Shown: positions 22,790-33,275 of the stretch, piece by piece | Layout: each line of letters starts with the position of its first letter | Numbering within the stretch: the first letter of the stretch is position 1 | Assembly (NCBI RefSeq): GCF_905404315.1 | Contig: NC_066286.1 | Coordinates: 1,991,501-2,055,500, forward strand | Length of the DNA: 64,000 nucleotides | Direction: 5' to 3' | Source: Leptidea sinapis | Lineage: Eukaryota; Arthropoda; Insecta; Lepidoptera; Pieridae | Position numbers and translations under genes: made by a program | The notes under the pieces: generated by a model | Told to the model about the DNA's origin: nothing | Seen by the model: only the letters and a program-made list of their open reading frames with translations | Databases searched by the model: none

Positions 22790-23560
22790 TAATTGGAGGA
22801 TTTTGTCTTAGTTTTAACTACCATTGTTAACGATGTATATGATCTTACAACAAGATTCAAGAAAAAGTTTAAAAGAAATGTATTACGAAACTCAAAAGAA
22901 TTGTTAAGAAACGTTTGTGTGGTACAGTTAAAAACGTATAACATGAATGATTTTCTTAATGATACCACAGATTGGGGATGGATCGTAAATATGGAGATAG
23001 TAAATTTTATTTTACGCTATTACATTTTAACTATATTCTATCTATATATATATATATATATAAATGAATTGCTGTCCGTTAGTCTCGCTAAAACTCGAGA
23101 ACGGCTGGACAGATTTGGCAAATTTAGGTCTTCAATTATTTGTGGAAGTCCAGAGAAGGTTTAAAAGGTGAATTAATAGGAAAATGCTGCTAAATTAAAT
23201 AAAAACAACAAATTTGTTTTTCCTTTGATGTGTCCATACATAATTTCTATGAGAGAATTTATTGACAAACGGTTTGACAGTTCTGTTGTGAGACAATTTC
23301 ATTATGAGAGCAGTATTTACGAAGTAATTTTTGATGTTATGATATATTATTGACAAATTCATATAAAAACATTATTTTATTTATCATATACAGAACAACG
23401 TCTGTCCGGTCAGCTAGTATTCTTATAAAAAAAATAAGCCCGCTGAGTTTGTTGCGCCCGTTGTTCTCAGGTCTAAGGCCAGGTCAGGTCTAATTTCTAG
23501 TAAATTCGCTTATGTACATACATAACATTATCAAAAATATATTGAGATGCTATTTAATAT
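22790..23560 (+). mobile_element. LINE L-A 3' end interrupted by a Helitron
   Basis: 22790-23040 carries the end of the RT ORF (NDFLNDTTDWG at 22945-22977) and start of 3' UTR; 23418-23475 resumes with ataaaaaaaataagcccgct and gagtttgttgcgccc. The gap is exactly the Helitron-like element 23041-23417. A small reversed L-A scrap (attatcaaaaatatattgag) follows at 23525. Confidence 0.72.
23041..23417 (+). mobile_element. Helitron-like element, type 3 divergent, inserted in a LINE
   Basis: Starts TCTATATATATATATATATA, ends acaacgtctgtccggtcagctag, with host A at 23040 and host T at 23418. Removing it restores the L-A 3' UTR. Confidence 0.7.
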
Positions 23561-23703
23561 ATTATATCGATCGATAATAACTATCGGAGCGAGTTGCTTC
23601 ACTTTGGAAAAGAAAAAAACAGCGTCCATTTTGTATCTAGTGTCAATGATAATAGTATAGTCATAGTGTGTGGATTGTTTTGGAAACACAATAATTATTT
23701 GAA

Positions 23704-24019
23704 ATGGCAGATGAAGCTGGAGGTCCGGCACCTCCTGGAGTCGAAATAACTGAAGCAGATGATGAAGGAAAAAGCAGCTAACGTTGCACATGCAGCTGGA
23801 AAGATAGACGAAATTGCTAAAAGAATGTCTAGAAAGGAATCAGCTTATCATCCAAAGATTGATGATGACGATGTACCTAATATAGACTTAACTGCTCTAG
23901 AAGCTATTCTCGATGTCAGTTCACGTATAACAGACATACAAAAGAAAAGCAAGATTTCTATGAGTACACTAGTTTTAGCTTATGATACCTACAAAAAAAA
24001 AACAAGTAAACAAATCTGA
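23704..24019 (+). pseudogene. Small acidic intronless ORF with one frameshift
   Basis: ATG at 23704 has a strong context (A at -3, G at +4) and opens MADEAGGPAPPGVEITEADD. After 25 codons the frame stops at 23779, but one extra base in the A5 run at about 23768-23772 would connect it to the +1 frame that stays open to TGA at 24017 (KIDEIAKRMSRKES, IDLTALEAILDVSSRITDIQ, LAYDTYKKKTSKQ). The corrected product would be about 104 residues, acidic in the middle (IDDDDVPNIDL) and Lys-rich at the C-terminus. I do not recognise the family. It may be a retrocopy, a small real gene with a sequencing indel, or a nested gene inside the long intron. No poly(A) tail or target duplication was visible. Confidence 0.5.
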
Positions 24020-24178
24020 TTAAAGTAATATGAATTAATATGATTTAATAATTATTAAACTTCATAGGCGCGCTTAGGTCAAAAGAAAAATAATTAGATT
24101 AACGAGGTATTGGTTAAAATATGTATAACCACAAAAGATACTTCAAATAAAAAAGTAAAGAGAAAAAATAATAATTGG

Positions 24179-24400
24179 ATGTAGTTCCTGTAAAACGTTT
24201 CAAGCTACAAACATCACATTTTAAGGAATTCGTAAAGAAATTCTTAAAGAGTGACAGTAGGGCTGCCATTTTTTGTCAGTCCGTTAATATGAATCACGTG
24301 ACCAGTTTTGTGTTTTTTAACTCAATTTTGACATGATTGTGGTTTGGAACGTTTTCTAGAATTACGTCCAATTTAAAGACACAACGCCATACATGGATAG
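24179..24400 (+). repeat. Unnamed repeat pair R5, copy 1
   Basis: Shares gttcctg, acatcacattttaaggaatt, ggctgccattttttgtcagt, gaatcacgtgaccagttttg and gacatgattgtggtttggaa with 46945-47220. Copy 2 has an extra segment of about 60 bp in the middle. Confidence 0.65.
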
Positions 24401-25969
24401 TAATGTCAACGCTACGTCATCCACGTGATGAAGGATCGTGTGAAGTGTGTCCGCCTGAAGCGTGTCCAGGCACACATTATGCCGATTAGCAAGTCTTGAA
24501 ACTTGAACTATGAGATGATGGCCAGTTTTGATACGGAAAGCTGGAACTAAATTGTAATATGTATAATATGTTTCATTTATATATTATGTGTAAATATATT
24601 TTTTGTTTGTTAATAATCGCATATCCTCAAGATTTCGTTATTAAATGTTTACACTTAATTATACATTTTTTGGAGCATTTTTATATTAATCTATAAATAG
24701 CCCAGCCAAGCGTCTTCAAATTTAACTAGTGTCTTATATATTGAAAAAAGCATTTCATGTCTATATGTATATATGTTGTTTTTGACATGTTATTTCCTGA
24801 TTGCGTGCTCGGTGCTCGGACGGCGTCCGCTTACGTCCATACATAGATCCGCGCCTGCTAAGACGAATACCGATTCATCTTTTTACTCGCTTCTTGGCTC
24901 GACTTTCATGACTATGACTTATATATTTTTTTTATTTCAATATTTTGTGTATCTCTTAATCTTTAACGATTGGAATTGATGACGTTTACTATGCTGAAGT
25001 TTCCATGGGAGAAAAACCAATCAAGACCGTCTCATCTCAAAGAAATCTCGTTTTTCCGAGTTTTCACACCGGCCAGATCTACCCAAACCAACCCAGCTAC
25101 CCGAGAGTCATCTAGATTAATTATACTCGTACATTTTATTAGGCATAGAAAGAAAAATAAAACTAATAAACTCTGTGTTATATACATATATAGGTTGTTG
25201 TGGTGTTTAGGTACCTACTATATGGAAAAGTCTGGAAAAAAATATATGATTATATTTGGAGAAAAAATATTAGTAGGTACTCCTAATGTCATGGACAATT
25301 GATTTGTATTTTCAAGAATGTTATAAGTTCTAACCAATTTTTTAAGAAATAATCAGCAAATCCTTTGAGATTTTTACTTAAATATGTAAAGAAAATACAT
25401 TCCTATTTTCATAATTACTTTGAATGTGAATTTTCCCGCGCTCCTTAAAGGACTGGCAAAACATTTATGAATGTGTTGTCGATGTCAGTGACTTGTGTCT
25501 AATCTGTGTTTTAAAGTTTTATCACACTGGACGTTATAGGTAAAATAGATTAAGTATATGAAAAGATTGGAATTGATAGTTGAAATAATCAATATTAATT
25601 AATAAGGAGTTGGCATATTTAAAGAATAAACTTTAATGTCGTTTCTTTTATCATTTCAGGTTTGTTTTAATATGGTGATGTTATAAATTAAGTGTGTTAT
25701 AAACTATAAAGTATAATAAATCTTTTATTATTTCAGAGCAACACATTATCGTTTTATTAATTGGCCGATCCTAGAAACTATCATTATAAAACGACATTAA
25801 AGTTATTTATATAGAATTTCTTGTACTCGTTCATTGAACGTGTATATCTCGCTTAACGTGTCTGTTCATACCTCGCCCGGATTGACAAGTTTCTAAAATC
25901 TAATATTTGAATATTGACAAACAATTTGGTGGCGAAAATGTTAAAATGTCAAACATAGTCATTTAATAA
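24401..25969. other. Unassigned region
   Basis: Open frames at 24773-24979 and 24970-25302 have no recognisable domains. One GC-richer block at 24805-24900 may be an old repeat. Confidence 0.35.
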
Positions 25970-25971
25970 TA

Positions 25972-27156
25972 TTAGGTCCTTACATATGAAATTGGCGTAT
26001 TTCGTACTGGCCACTTTAATCACGATGTTCTCCTCTTTCGTAAGGAATTCCAAATTCAAATTTGTACAGCTATTTACTCATGTATTGGTGCTTCGATGAC
26101 CGTCATTCATTTGTTTTTTCTTCTGTTTTTTTTTCTGTTTGCGTCACTCATTTTACAAAATGGAAAACTTAAAGTATCGCATTATTTACGAATACGAGTT
26201 CCGCCGTGGCACTAGTGCTGCGGAAACGACTCGAAGGGTGAATGATGTGTATGGCGGTCATGTTGCAAAAGAAAACACAGTTCGTTTTTGGTTCCAACGT
26301 TTTCGGTCTGGAAATTTCGACCTGCAGAACAAGCCCCGTGGACGGCCTGAGACCCAAGTTGATAATGAAGTATTGAAGGCTATTGCGGAAGCGGATCCAT
26401 CGCAAACCATGTCCGAGTTAGCTGCAGGCTGCGGTGTTAGTGATAAAACTGTTTTAATTCACTTGAAGCTTAAAAGCTTGAAAGGTGGGTACCTCACGAA
26501 TTGACTGAAGCAAACCGGCAAACGCACGTCGACTGCTGCGTTACATTACTGAACCGGCACAATAATGAAGGTATTTTAAACCGAATCATTACCTGTGATG
26601 AAAAATGGATTCTTTACGATATTCGGAAGCGCTCAGCGCAATGGTTGGATCCTGGCCAGCCAGCCAAATCCTGCCCCAAGCGAAAATTAACCCCAAAAAA
26701 GTTAATTATAAGCGTTTGGTGGACTAGTGCCGGTATTGTTCATTGCAGTTTTCTCAAATCTGGCCAGACTATTACGGCTGATGTCTATTGTTAGCAATTG
26801 TAAACCATGATGGTAAAGCTAGCGGCTAAACAAACTAGGCTGGTCAATCGCTCCACGCCACTGCTACTTCACGACAACGCTAGACCACACACTGCACAAC
26901 AGACGGTTACCAAAGTAGAAGAGCTTCAATTGGAATGTCTAAGACATCCTCCGTACTCCGTATCGCCTTCACAGATTTTATTGATTCCCGTCCGACTGGT
27001 TTTTTTAGTAAAGGGATCAATGAACTACCTATGAGATGGCAAAAGTGCATAGAAAACAATGGTTTATACTTTGATTAATTAAATATATTATATTTAAAAA
27101 TATTCGACTTTTTGTTCCTCGCATACAAAACGCCAATTTCATATGTAAGGACCTAA
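25972..27156 (+). mobile_element. Mariner element, both TIRs and TA duplication intact, transposase dead
   Basis: 1185 bp with 28-bp-class inverted ends (TTAGGTCCTTACATATGAAA at 25972; its reverse complement ends at 27156) and flanking TA (25970-25971, 27157-27158). Transposase starts at ATG 26160 (MENLKYRIIYEYEFRRGTSA). It retains the HTH region (WFQRFRSGNFDLQNKPRGRP, DPSQTMSELA), TCDEKW (first catalytic Asp, 26591-26608) and HDNARPH (second, 26870-26890). Breaks: a frameshift near 26470, two in-frame stops near 26790-26810 (TAG and TAA, each one C-to-T change from Gln), and a deletion after HPPYS (about 26966) that removes the third catalytic Asp and joins to DFIDSRPTGFFSKGINELP. Cecropia-like mariner by sequence feel. 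Non-functional transposase, mobilisable ends. Confidence 0.9.
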
Positions 27157-27179
27157 TATTATATTTATTATGATAAATA

Positions 27180-27425
27180 ATAATATAATAATAGTTGGAG
27201 TGTAATTTTGAGTAATCTGTACTATTATTATAAAGAGGAAAGACTTTTATGTTTTTGTATGTTTGTAACCAAAACTCCAAAAGTACTGGACCGATTTCAC
27301 AATTTCTTTCACCAGTGGGAGGCTCCTTTACACAGGATGCCGGCTAGATTATGGGTATCAAAACCGCGCCTATTTCTGCCATGAAACAGTTATGTGTAAA
27401 CGTTAATGTGTTTTGGGCAATGATA
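27180..27425. repeat. Composite of a dispersed element and a reversed R1 end
   Basis: 27215-27300 (tattataaagaggaaagact, tactggaccgatttcacaat) resembles lepidopteran short repeats; 27310-27410 (accagtgggaggctccttta, tgccggctagattatggg) is the reversed right end of repeat R1. Confidence 0.5.
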
Positions 27426-27569
27426 TTATATACAATAAAGAGGTAGATATCGCACTAGCGCGCGCAAAATGTTGCTAACAAATTCAGGCAATTGTCGTAA
27501 TTTCATTTAGTCGGCTAATAGCAGCGAACTAAGCCGAACGTTTTCGTGGCGTGACAATAATAATCTAAA

Positions 27570-27707
27570 ATGCCAACTTGTGTCTTAAGCAAATGTAAAA
27601 ACTATGTTTGCAAGATATATAAGAGTGAAGGTATTTCATACCATACGAAATTATATAAAAGAACTTCGTATTTGTATTTTATCACGATTTTATTTCTTAT
27701 TTACAAA
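27570..27707 (+). pseudogene. THAP-domain N-terminal fragment copy 3
   Basis: ATG at 27570 opens MPTCVLSKCKNY, with the C-x4-C zinc ligands intact, then SEGISYHT matching the conserved G-I-S-Y-H segment of THAP domains. The frame then enters AT-rich sequence and stops without the FPK motif. No donor at the expected place. Leader not obviously homologous to the other two copies. Confidence 0.5.
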
Positions 27708-29117
27708 TAAATCTCGAATTATTAACGTGGTGGTTCGAGCAAGATAGAGAATATGATGTCAACTGTAGCGCGACAAGGACAATTAGTATGTGTCATAGAT
27801 TAATCAACCAGAAGTGAAATCGTAGGCAGCATACATAGCGTTCGTAACCGTTTGATTGCGAATCTTGAGTTTTCTAGTTAGTTAGGGAGCGTCTTTCTTA
27901 AATAATATTATGATGATTATAATAAGTTCTGGCTTTCAAAGTCTTATAATAAGGTGGTATAGAATGAGATTAGTAATAGCAGGCTATTTGATATTTTATT
28001 AGTACTTAATCTTGGGATGTATGTAACGTACCAGGAGGTCTACTCGCAAAATCGACAACGACACATTTGGAACGATACGATAATACTCCGAATATACCGC
28101 AACTACCCTGTTTGCTGCGGGTTTGATCGAGGTAGTATGTTTTAGGACAATTTAGGAAATGATGTAAAAAAGGCGTTGTTGCAGTGAATGTAATACTAAA
28201 TTTAACATGTTTTAATAAACAAGTGCGTATAGCTGAACTATCAAACTACAAAAACAAGTTTTAGGGTAGATAGCAGACGTAGACAGTAAGTGCTATCTGC
28301 TTGCGTAGGAGTTTTTTCAGTAACACAGCCCTTTCGGTATGTACCTTGCTAACTGCAGAAGAATCAATGGATCATTTTCTGTTTCTCCCATTATCTTATT
28401 GTAATAAACCCTCAACAGAAATACATTCATAAATAATATAATATTAAAGAAATAATAATTGTAAATTTAAAACTTTTTGGGAGCCGTCGTTAGTACAATT
28501 GTAAAAATGGAACCCTTATTGTTAATACATTTCGGTTTTGTTTTCATATGTCTGTATGTTTTTTATTATTTTCTGTACAAATAATTTATATCATCATTAT
28601 ACAAATATAAGTTTGAAAAATTGGTAGGAGCTATATATTATAATCAATATTATTTTTTTTTTTCAAATCAATAACACCTAATTTAAATGTAGTTTTACCA
28701 CTTTAAAACTTTTATTACATGAACTCATGAATTAATCGTATTTTAGGGATAAATCACGGTGTACGGTAAAAAATCATATCTGGTGAATGATTCTGTGTTT
28801 TTGCTATGCAAATACCAAGTAATTAGCAAATTAGACTTATCTCTTTTTCACTTGCGATAATTGCATTTACTATCCTTCTTTGACGTGTAATCGTAATGTA
28901 GTGTGCTATTGCAATGTTAAATTATTCATGTGTGCGTTTATGTATCATTTACAAACACCGAATGTTGTCTAGGTGACCCATCTATACTTTTAAATATGGT
29001 TTTGGGGGCGAGAAATCGATCTAGCTAGGTTTCAATTTCAAACATATAGTTTTATCCGTGTTTTAATAAGAAACAGCTACAATAACATTAGAATACAAAG
29101 GTAAATATCGCGACTAT
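27708..29117. other. Unassigned AT-rich region
   Basis: No supported gene or repeat boundary over 1.4 kb. Confidence 0.4.
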
Positions 29118-29245
29118 ATACAGATTGTAATAGTTCAGATGGGACATTGGGTGATCCGGAAAGCAGAAGACCCCGGTTCGAACCTAGATGTCCTATTATG
29201 TTTTATTTTGTTCAAGTTTTGTACACTCTTAAAAATCCGACCAAG
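29118..29245 (+). repeat. tRNA-derived SINE (family S1), plus strand
   Basis: A-box-like tagttcagatggg, B-box ccggttcgaacc, then ttttgttcaagttttgtaca. Homologue of 13495-13639 reversed. Confidence 0.62.
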
Positions 29246-29445
29246 CTTCAGTCATCCGGATCTATCTATTATTATAGATAGATTTAGGAAAACCTATATA
29301 AAATACACTAAACAAAGTATAAGGCCCGTCATATCAGGATCTGTTCTCTCTATAAAAATGTTATGTCCGCCAAATCACATCATAAATTTTCGGTACAATA
29401 TATTTTTACTAAATACGAGAATTATTATCGGATCTTATCTCAAAT

Positions 29446-29667
29446 CTGTCAGCTGGTAATATTTGGATGGAATCATGAGGACAAATTAAGGAATGGTAAC
29501 ATAAGATGTTAAGTCTCATTTGCCCAGTAATGCTTACACATTACTGCTTCACGGCACTGTCAGCTGGTAATATTTGGATGGAATCATGACGACAAATTAA
29601 GGAATGGTAACATAAGATGTTAAGTCTCATTTGCCCAGTAATGCTTACACATTACTGCTTCACGGCA
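29446..29667 (+). repeat. 111-bp perfect-register tandem duplication
   Basis: ctgtcagctggtaatatttg at 29446 recurs at 29557; the two units differ by one base (gaggac versus gacgac). The unit fuses unique sequence with part of repeat R1 (taagatgttaagtctcattt). R1 continues to about 29715. Confidence 0.85.
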
Positions 29668-29719
29668 CAAAAAGACGTCGTTGTGGTACCCATAATCTAG
29701 CCTGTACAAAGGAGCCTCC

Positions 29720-30610
29720 TAATCCTCGAAAAAATATAAGAATTTACATTTCTGATGTTAAATTATTGTTGAATTATGTTGATGATACTATCATTAGGTC
29801 AGACAATGCTTTTTCAATAGATTTTTAAAGGTTGCTTATTATTGTTCTTGACGGATAGTAAGTGGTAGTTAATTTCAAAGAGTTATGGTATTAATAGTGA
29901 AAGAAGAGTGATAACTATCAGATTTATGGAAAGGAACATTAAGTATTTGTTTCGCAGCAGAGCGCAACGAGAGCTCATGCTGAGACCCTGGTAGCTCAAA
30001 TCTCTCTTTCCGGTAAAGAGGAGTATTTGGGTGAAAAATAATGGAATAAAAAAGGTGAAAATTACCAATAACTTTTTATTTTATTTTCTCAGCTTGCAGT
30101 CGTGCAATGTAGCATTATATTTACTTTACTAGGTTTCCAAAAGAATTGTACATCACCAACATCGGGGATGCCAGTCTCTTTGCTAGTGTGTCGTGTGAGT
30201 AAAGAAAAGCAAATAACTAAACGTTTAGGTATAAATAGGGAATGCAATTCTGGAACATAATTTAAATCCATGTTTTCTTTTGCGGCCAGACATAGGAGGA
30301 AGGGCAACCCTCCGTGAAAACGATGCGGGGAGGGATATGATGAACGCTCATGCATACCAACACAGACGGCTGTGTTAATTATGTGGAACTCACATACGTG
30401 CCTACGCAATAAACACCATCTGATCTTGGCTTTGGTCTAGTGTCCGCTACGTCTTTATCAGATACGATCTCCCTTGGAGAGAGAGAGGCGCAACGGCACT
30501 CCCTTGGGAATATCCGCTGGGATATTACACTATAGGTGCTATCTGGTTGGGACAAGTGACATCGGTTGATCACAACTAGCTGGTGTGTCTAAATGAAAGC
30601 CATGGTATTT
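29720..30610. other. Unassigned region with a 106-codon minus-strand frame
   Basis: The frame 30409-30089 (MRRHVCEFHIINTAVC...) and 30573-30379 (ATRPKPRSDG region) are GC-richer than neighbours and may be an old LINE tail, but I do not recognise motifs. Confidence 0.35.
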
Positions 30611-31350
30611 TCTTAGATTAATACGAGTGCTTAAGGCGTCTGCGGTTGAAAGTGTGATCCTGGAAAGTTCTCGAAACGTTGAAAAAAATTAAACTTTTAC
30701 CCAAAAATCTAATGTTAAAATACTGCTACAATTAAATGCATTTTAATATTTGAAAAATATTTTATTTAAATAAAGGCAGGTAAATTTTTTTGAGTACTAC
30801 GACAATAATACATTTAAAATCTTACCGGGGCAGGGCTTGTCATACTCACATAAATGGCACTGCTTGTGGCGGCATCGTTTGATGGGTTGTTTCTAAGATA
30901 TGTGCGAGGGAAGCAATGGTTGGTCTAGCGTCATGCTCGTGAATGGGCGCTGCTTGTGGGGCCTGGTCGGTCCTTCGGGGATTTTTTTTATATTACCTGA
31001 TATAAAAATAAAAAACCCCGAAGTAATAAAGTAGTAAAGATCCCATTTGGAGTTATAAGTTTAAATAATTGCTCGAATAATACCTTTACTTATATGCAGT
31101 GTTTGCGTTTTAAGTTACTGTTTTTAGTTTTTTTTTTTAAGATTAATCGCCTATTTTTTATTTTAACTTACACAAGTTAGTCAAAACGTTTTGGTAATTT
31201 GTGTGCATCACTTTACATACATTGTATAAAATATAATTTAAAAAATATAATTTAAAATGCTGAAACTGTAATATAGATTATAAAGTGACTCAAAGCTCAA
31301 CTTTTCCGAAGTGAAAATCTTTGACATTATTTTTCTTTCTTTATTTTATT
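30611..31350. repeat. Spacer containing repeat family R4
   Basis: 30830-30985 carries ggcttgtcatactcacataa and gcgtcatgctcgtgaatggg then gctgcttgtgggg, related to 14945-15085. The rest is unassigned AT-rich DNA. Confidence 0.45.
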
Positions 31351-31500
31351 AGATAATTTATACATCTAGGTAGACTCTCTACCTTTTAGACAACCGATGA
31401 AAACAGATCAGGAATATTAGTTTAGTGTGCGTGACAAGCTACGTCTTAAACTCGCGATTTGTATGACACGTTGTGTTAGTGTGCGTAAAATATGATTTAA
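31350..31500. repeat. TACATCTAGGTAGACT repeat, inverted relative to 51120-51300
   Basis: tatacatctaggtagactct, gatgaaaacagatcaggaat and tagtgtgcgt blocks are shared with 51120-51300 in partly inverted order. Confidence 0.4.
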
Positions 31501-31529
31501 GTTTATTTATATCACTGTCTATCTATTAA

Positions 31530-31567
<38 letters not shown>

Positions 31568-31743
31568 GAAAATGGTCTTTGTTTGTTTCTCTTTGACGCC
31601 TAAACCACTGATCGTATCGACATGAAACTACCACCATTCGATGGGAAATTTATCCTAGATGGTTTATGGCTACTTTTTTTTTATTAATTGTTTAATTTAT
31701 TTCCTTTTAAAATTCGCACAGCGAAGCGGGCGGGAACGGCTAG
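31530..31743 (+). mobile_element. Short Helitron-like element with TA microsatellite head
   Basis: Starts TC then (TA)17-like, ends gaagcgggcgggaacggctag, A before and T after. Confidence 0.6.
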
Positions 31744-31744
31744 T

Positions 31745-32100
31745 ATTATATGTAGATAAGTTCGTTCTACAGACATGTAGATTATAACTTATTAGTGGCG
31801 CGTTATCTATTTCTCCATGCTACATTAAGCACGGGATGCTAAGCAAAGCCAAATTTTTGTAATTTATCACGTTTTTACGGATACTTTGCTGATTTGACGA
31901 CTTGAACATTGCAGGTAATATTCTAGATTCTTTCTTGTACTAAGAATTCTTCATGGACACTTATTTTTATATCGTATACCTCTGTTAGTAAACGAAACAA
32001 GACCCGATAAAGTTTTGTAGATTTAAGACTAATCTCAGCCGCCGAATTTGCAAATCTGTTTTTTCATCCGTTTACTGTTATTGGCATTTCAGTTTATTTA
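31745..32100. other. Unassigned spacer
   Basis: No supported feature. Confidence 0.4.
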
Positions 32101-32103
32101 CTT

Positions 32104-32460
32104 ACTAGCTGATGCCCGTGACTTCGTATAGGTAGATAAAGGGTTTTTAAAAATAATAAGCTAGTTTTGAATTGAAGATTATCTCATGCCCAATTCCACT
32201 TCCTGTTTCCATTTTCTCTCTCGTTCCCAACATATTATATGAATCTTATTTCGAAAGAAGATTGCTATGGCAAACTATGCCTACTATTGGTATAGTTATA
32301 GCTCCTCGACATGAATTTCAATTTTTAACAAATCCCGCGGGAACCCTGATTTTTCCGGGATAAAATGTAGCCTATGTCCTTTCCCAAGTTCTAGTCTATC
32401 GTTGTAGGTACCAAATTTCATCAAAATCGGTTCAGTAGCTCCGGCGTATAATGCAGAAAA
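32104..32460 (+). repeat. Dispersed TGATGCCCG-type repeat
   Basis: ctagctgatgcccgtgactt, aatcccgcgggaaccctgat, ttttccgggataaaatgtag and aaatcggttcagtagctccg. Reverse-oriented homologue at 6975-7240; a degraded relative at 47600-47850. Confidence 0.68.
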
Positions 32461-33100
32461 TTTTCTTAGGTTTTTAAGTTATCAATTATTATTAATTTAT
32501 ATTTATTTAAACCTTTAAATACGACTTACCCTATGAGCTAGGTTACTGGCATGTATTAACGCCTTAAGTCTCTTTATTTATTATAACGGCTTTTCTCAAC
32601 GTTTTGTGTATTGGGCACTGGGTCGGTACCCATGGTACCAGGGTTGCCATCACTGAAATCTGGCAACCAGGACAAGAAGCTTGAAAGCGGACATATCAAC
32701 TGTATTTTTTTTAAGTTATTCCATAAAATAAAAATCGTGTTAATTGTTGTTAATCAACTTGTTATTTATTTTCAATTTTCATCTAGATTTTGTCTTTTTG
32801 AGAAACAAAGTTTAACGAAACCTATTAGCTGCAGTCTTACATTTTTTATTTGTTTAAATAAAACAAAAAATATTACACTCTGGTGCTTAACAGAGTACCT
32901 CTATTATCAAGAGAAAATCTTCATAAAAGTTTAAAGGAACCATTAACAGTCCTACATTGTATACATTTTTTAATTAATCTTTTTTTTATTAATTTCATCT
33001 TTTCATTTCATCAGGCTATTGCCTGTTTTACTTTTCAGGTATTTATCAGTAGATATTTATATTATTATATTACTGTATATAATCAACAAATAATTTTAAA
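32461..33100. other. Unassigned AT-rich spacer
   Basis: No supported gene. Confidence 0.4.
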
Positions 33101-33104
33101 AACA

Positions 33105-33275
33105 AAATTTTATGCACGATGCGGGACACGAACCCACGACCTCTGGCGTTCCGTCCCAGTGCTCTGCCAAGTGAGCTAACCGTTCGAGTGACGTATCGTC
33201 ATAAAATCTTGTTTGCTTTGTTCAAAGCTCAGGTTGTGGCTTCACCTACAGGATCTACTTTACAGTTGATAACCT
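33105..33275 (-). repeat. tRNA-derived SINE (family S2), minus strand
   Basis: Minus strand reads gttagctcacttggcagagc (A box region) and ggtcgtgggttcgtgtcccg (B box region). The body has aacctgagctttgaacaaag and the tail tcaactgtaaagtagatcct. Related: 50395-50540, 52780-52990 and 56440-56585. Confidence 0.68.

Noticed and set aside
29118..29190. Functional tRNA gene
   Set aside because: A and B boxes are present, but the arms do not form a full cloverleaf, and the homologue at 13495 shares the non-tRNA tail, so it is a SINE head.
31530..31566. CRISPR or satellite array
   Set aside because: Only a TA dinucleotide run at a Helitron-like 5' end; no spaced direct repeats anywhere in the window.
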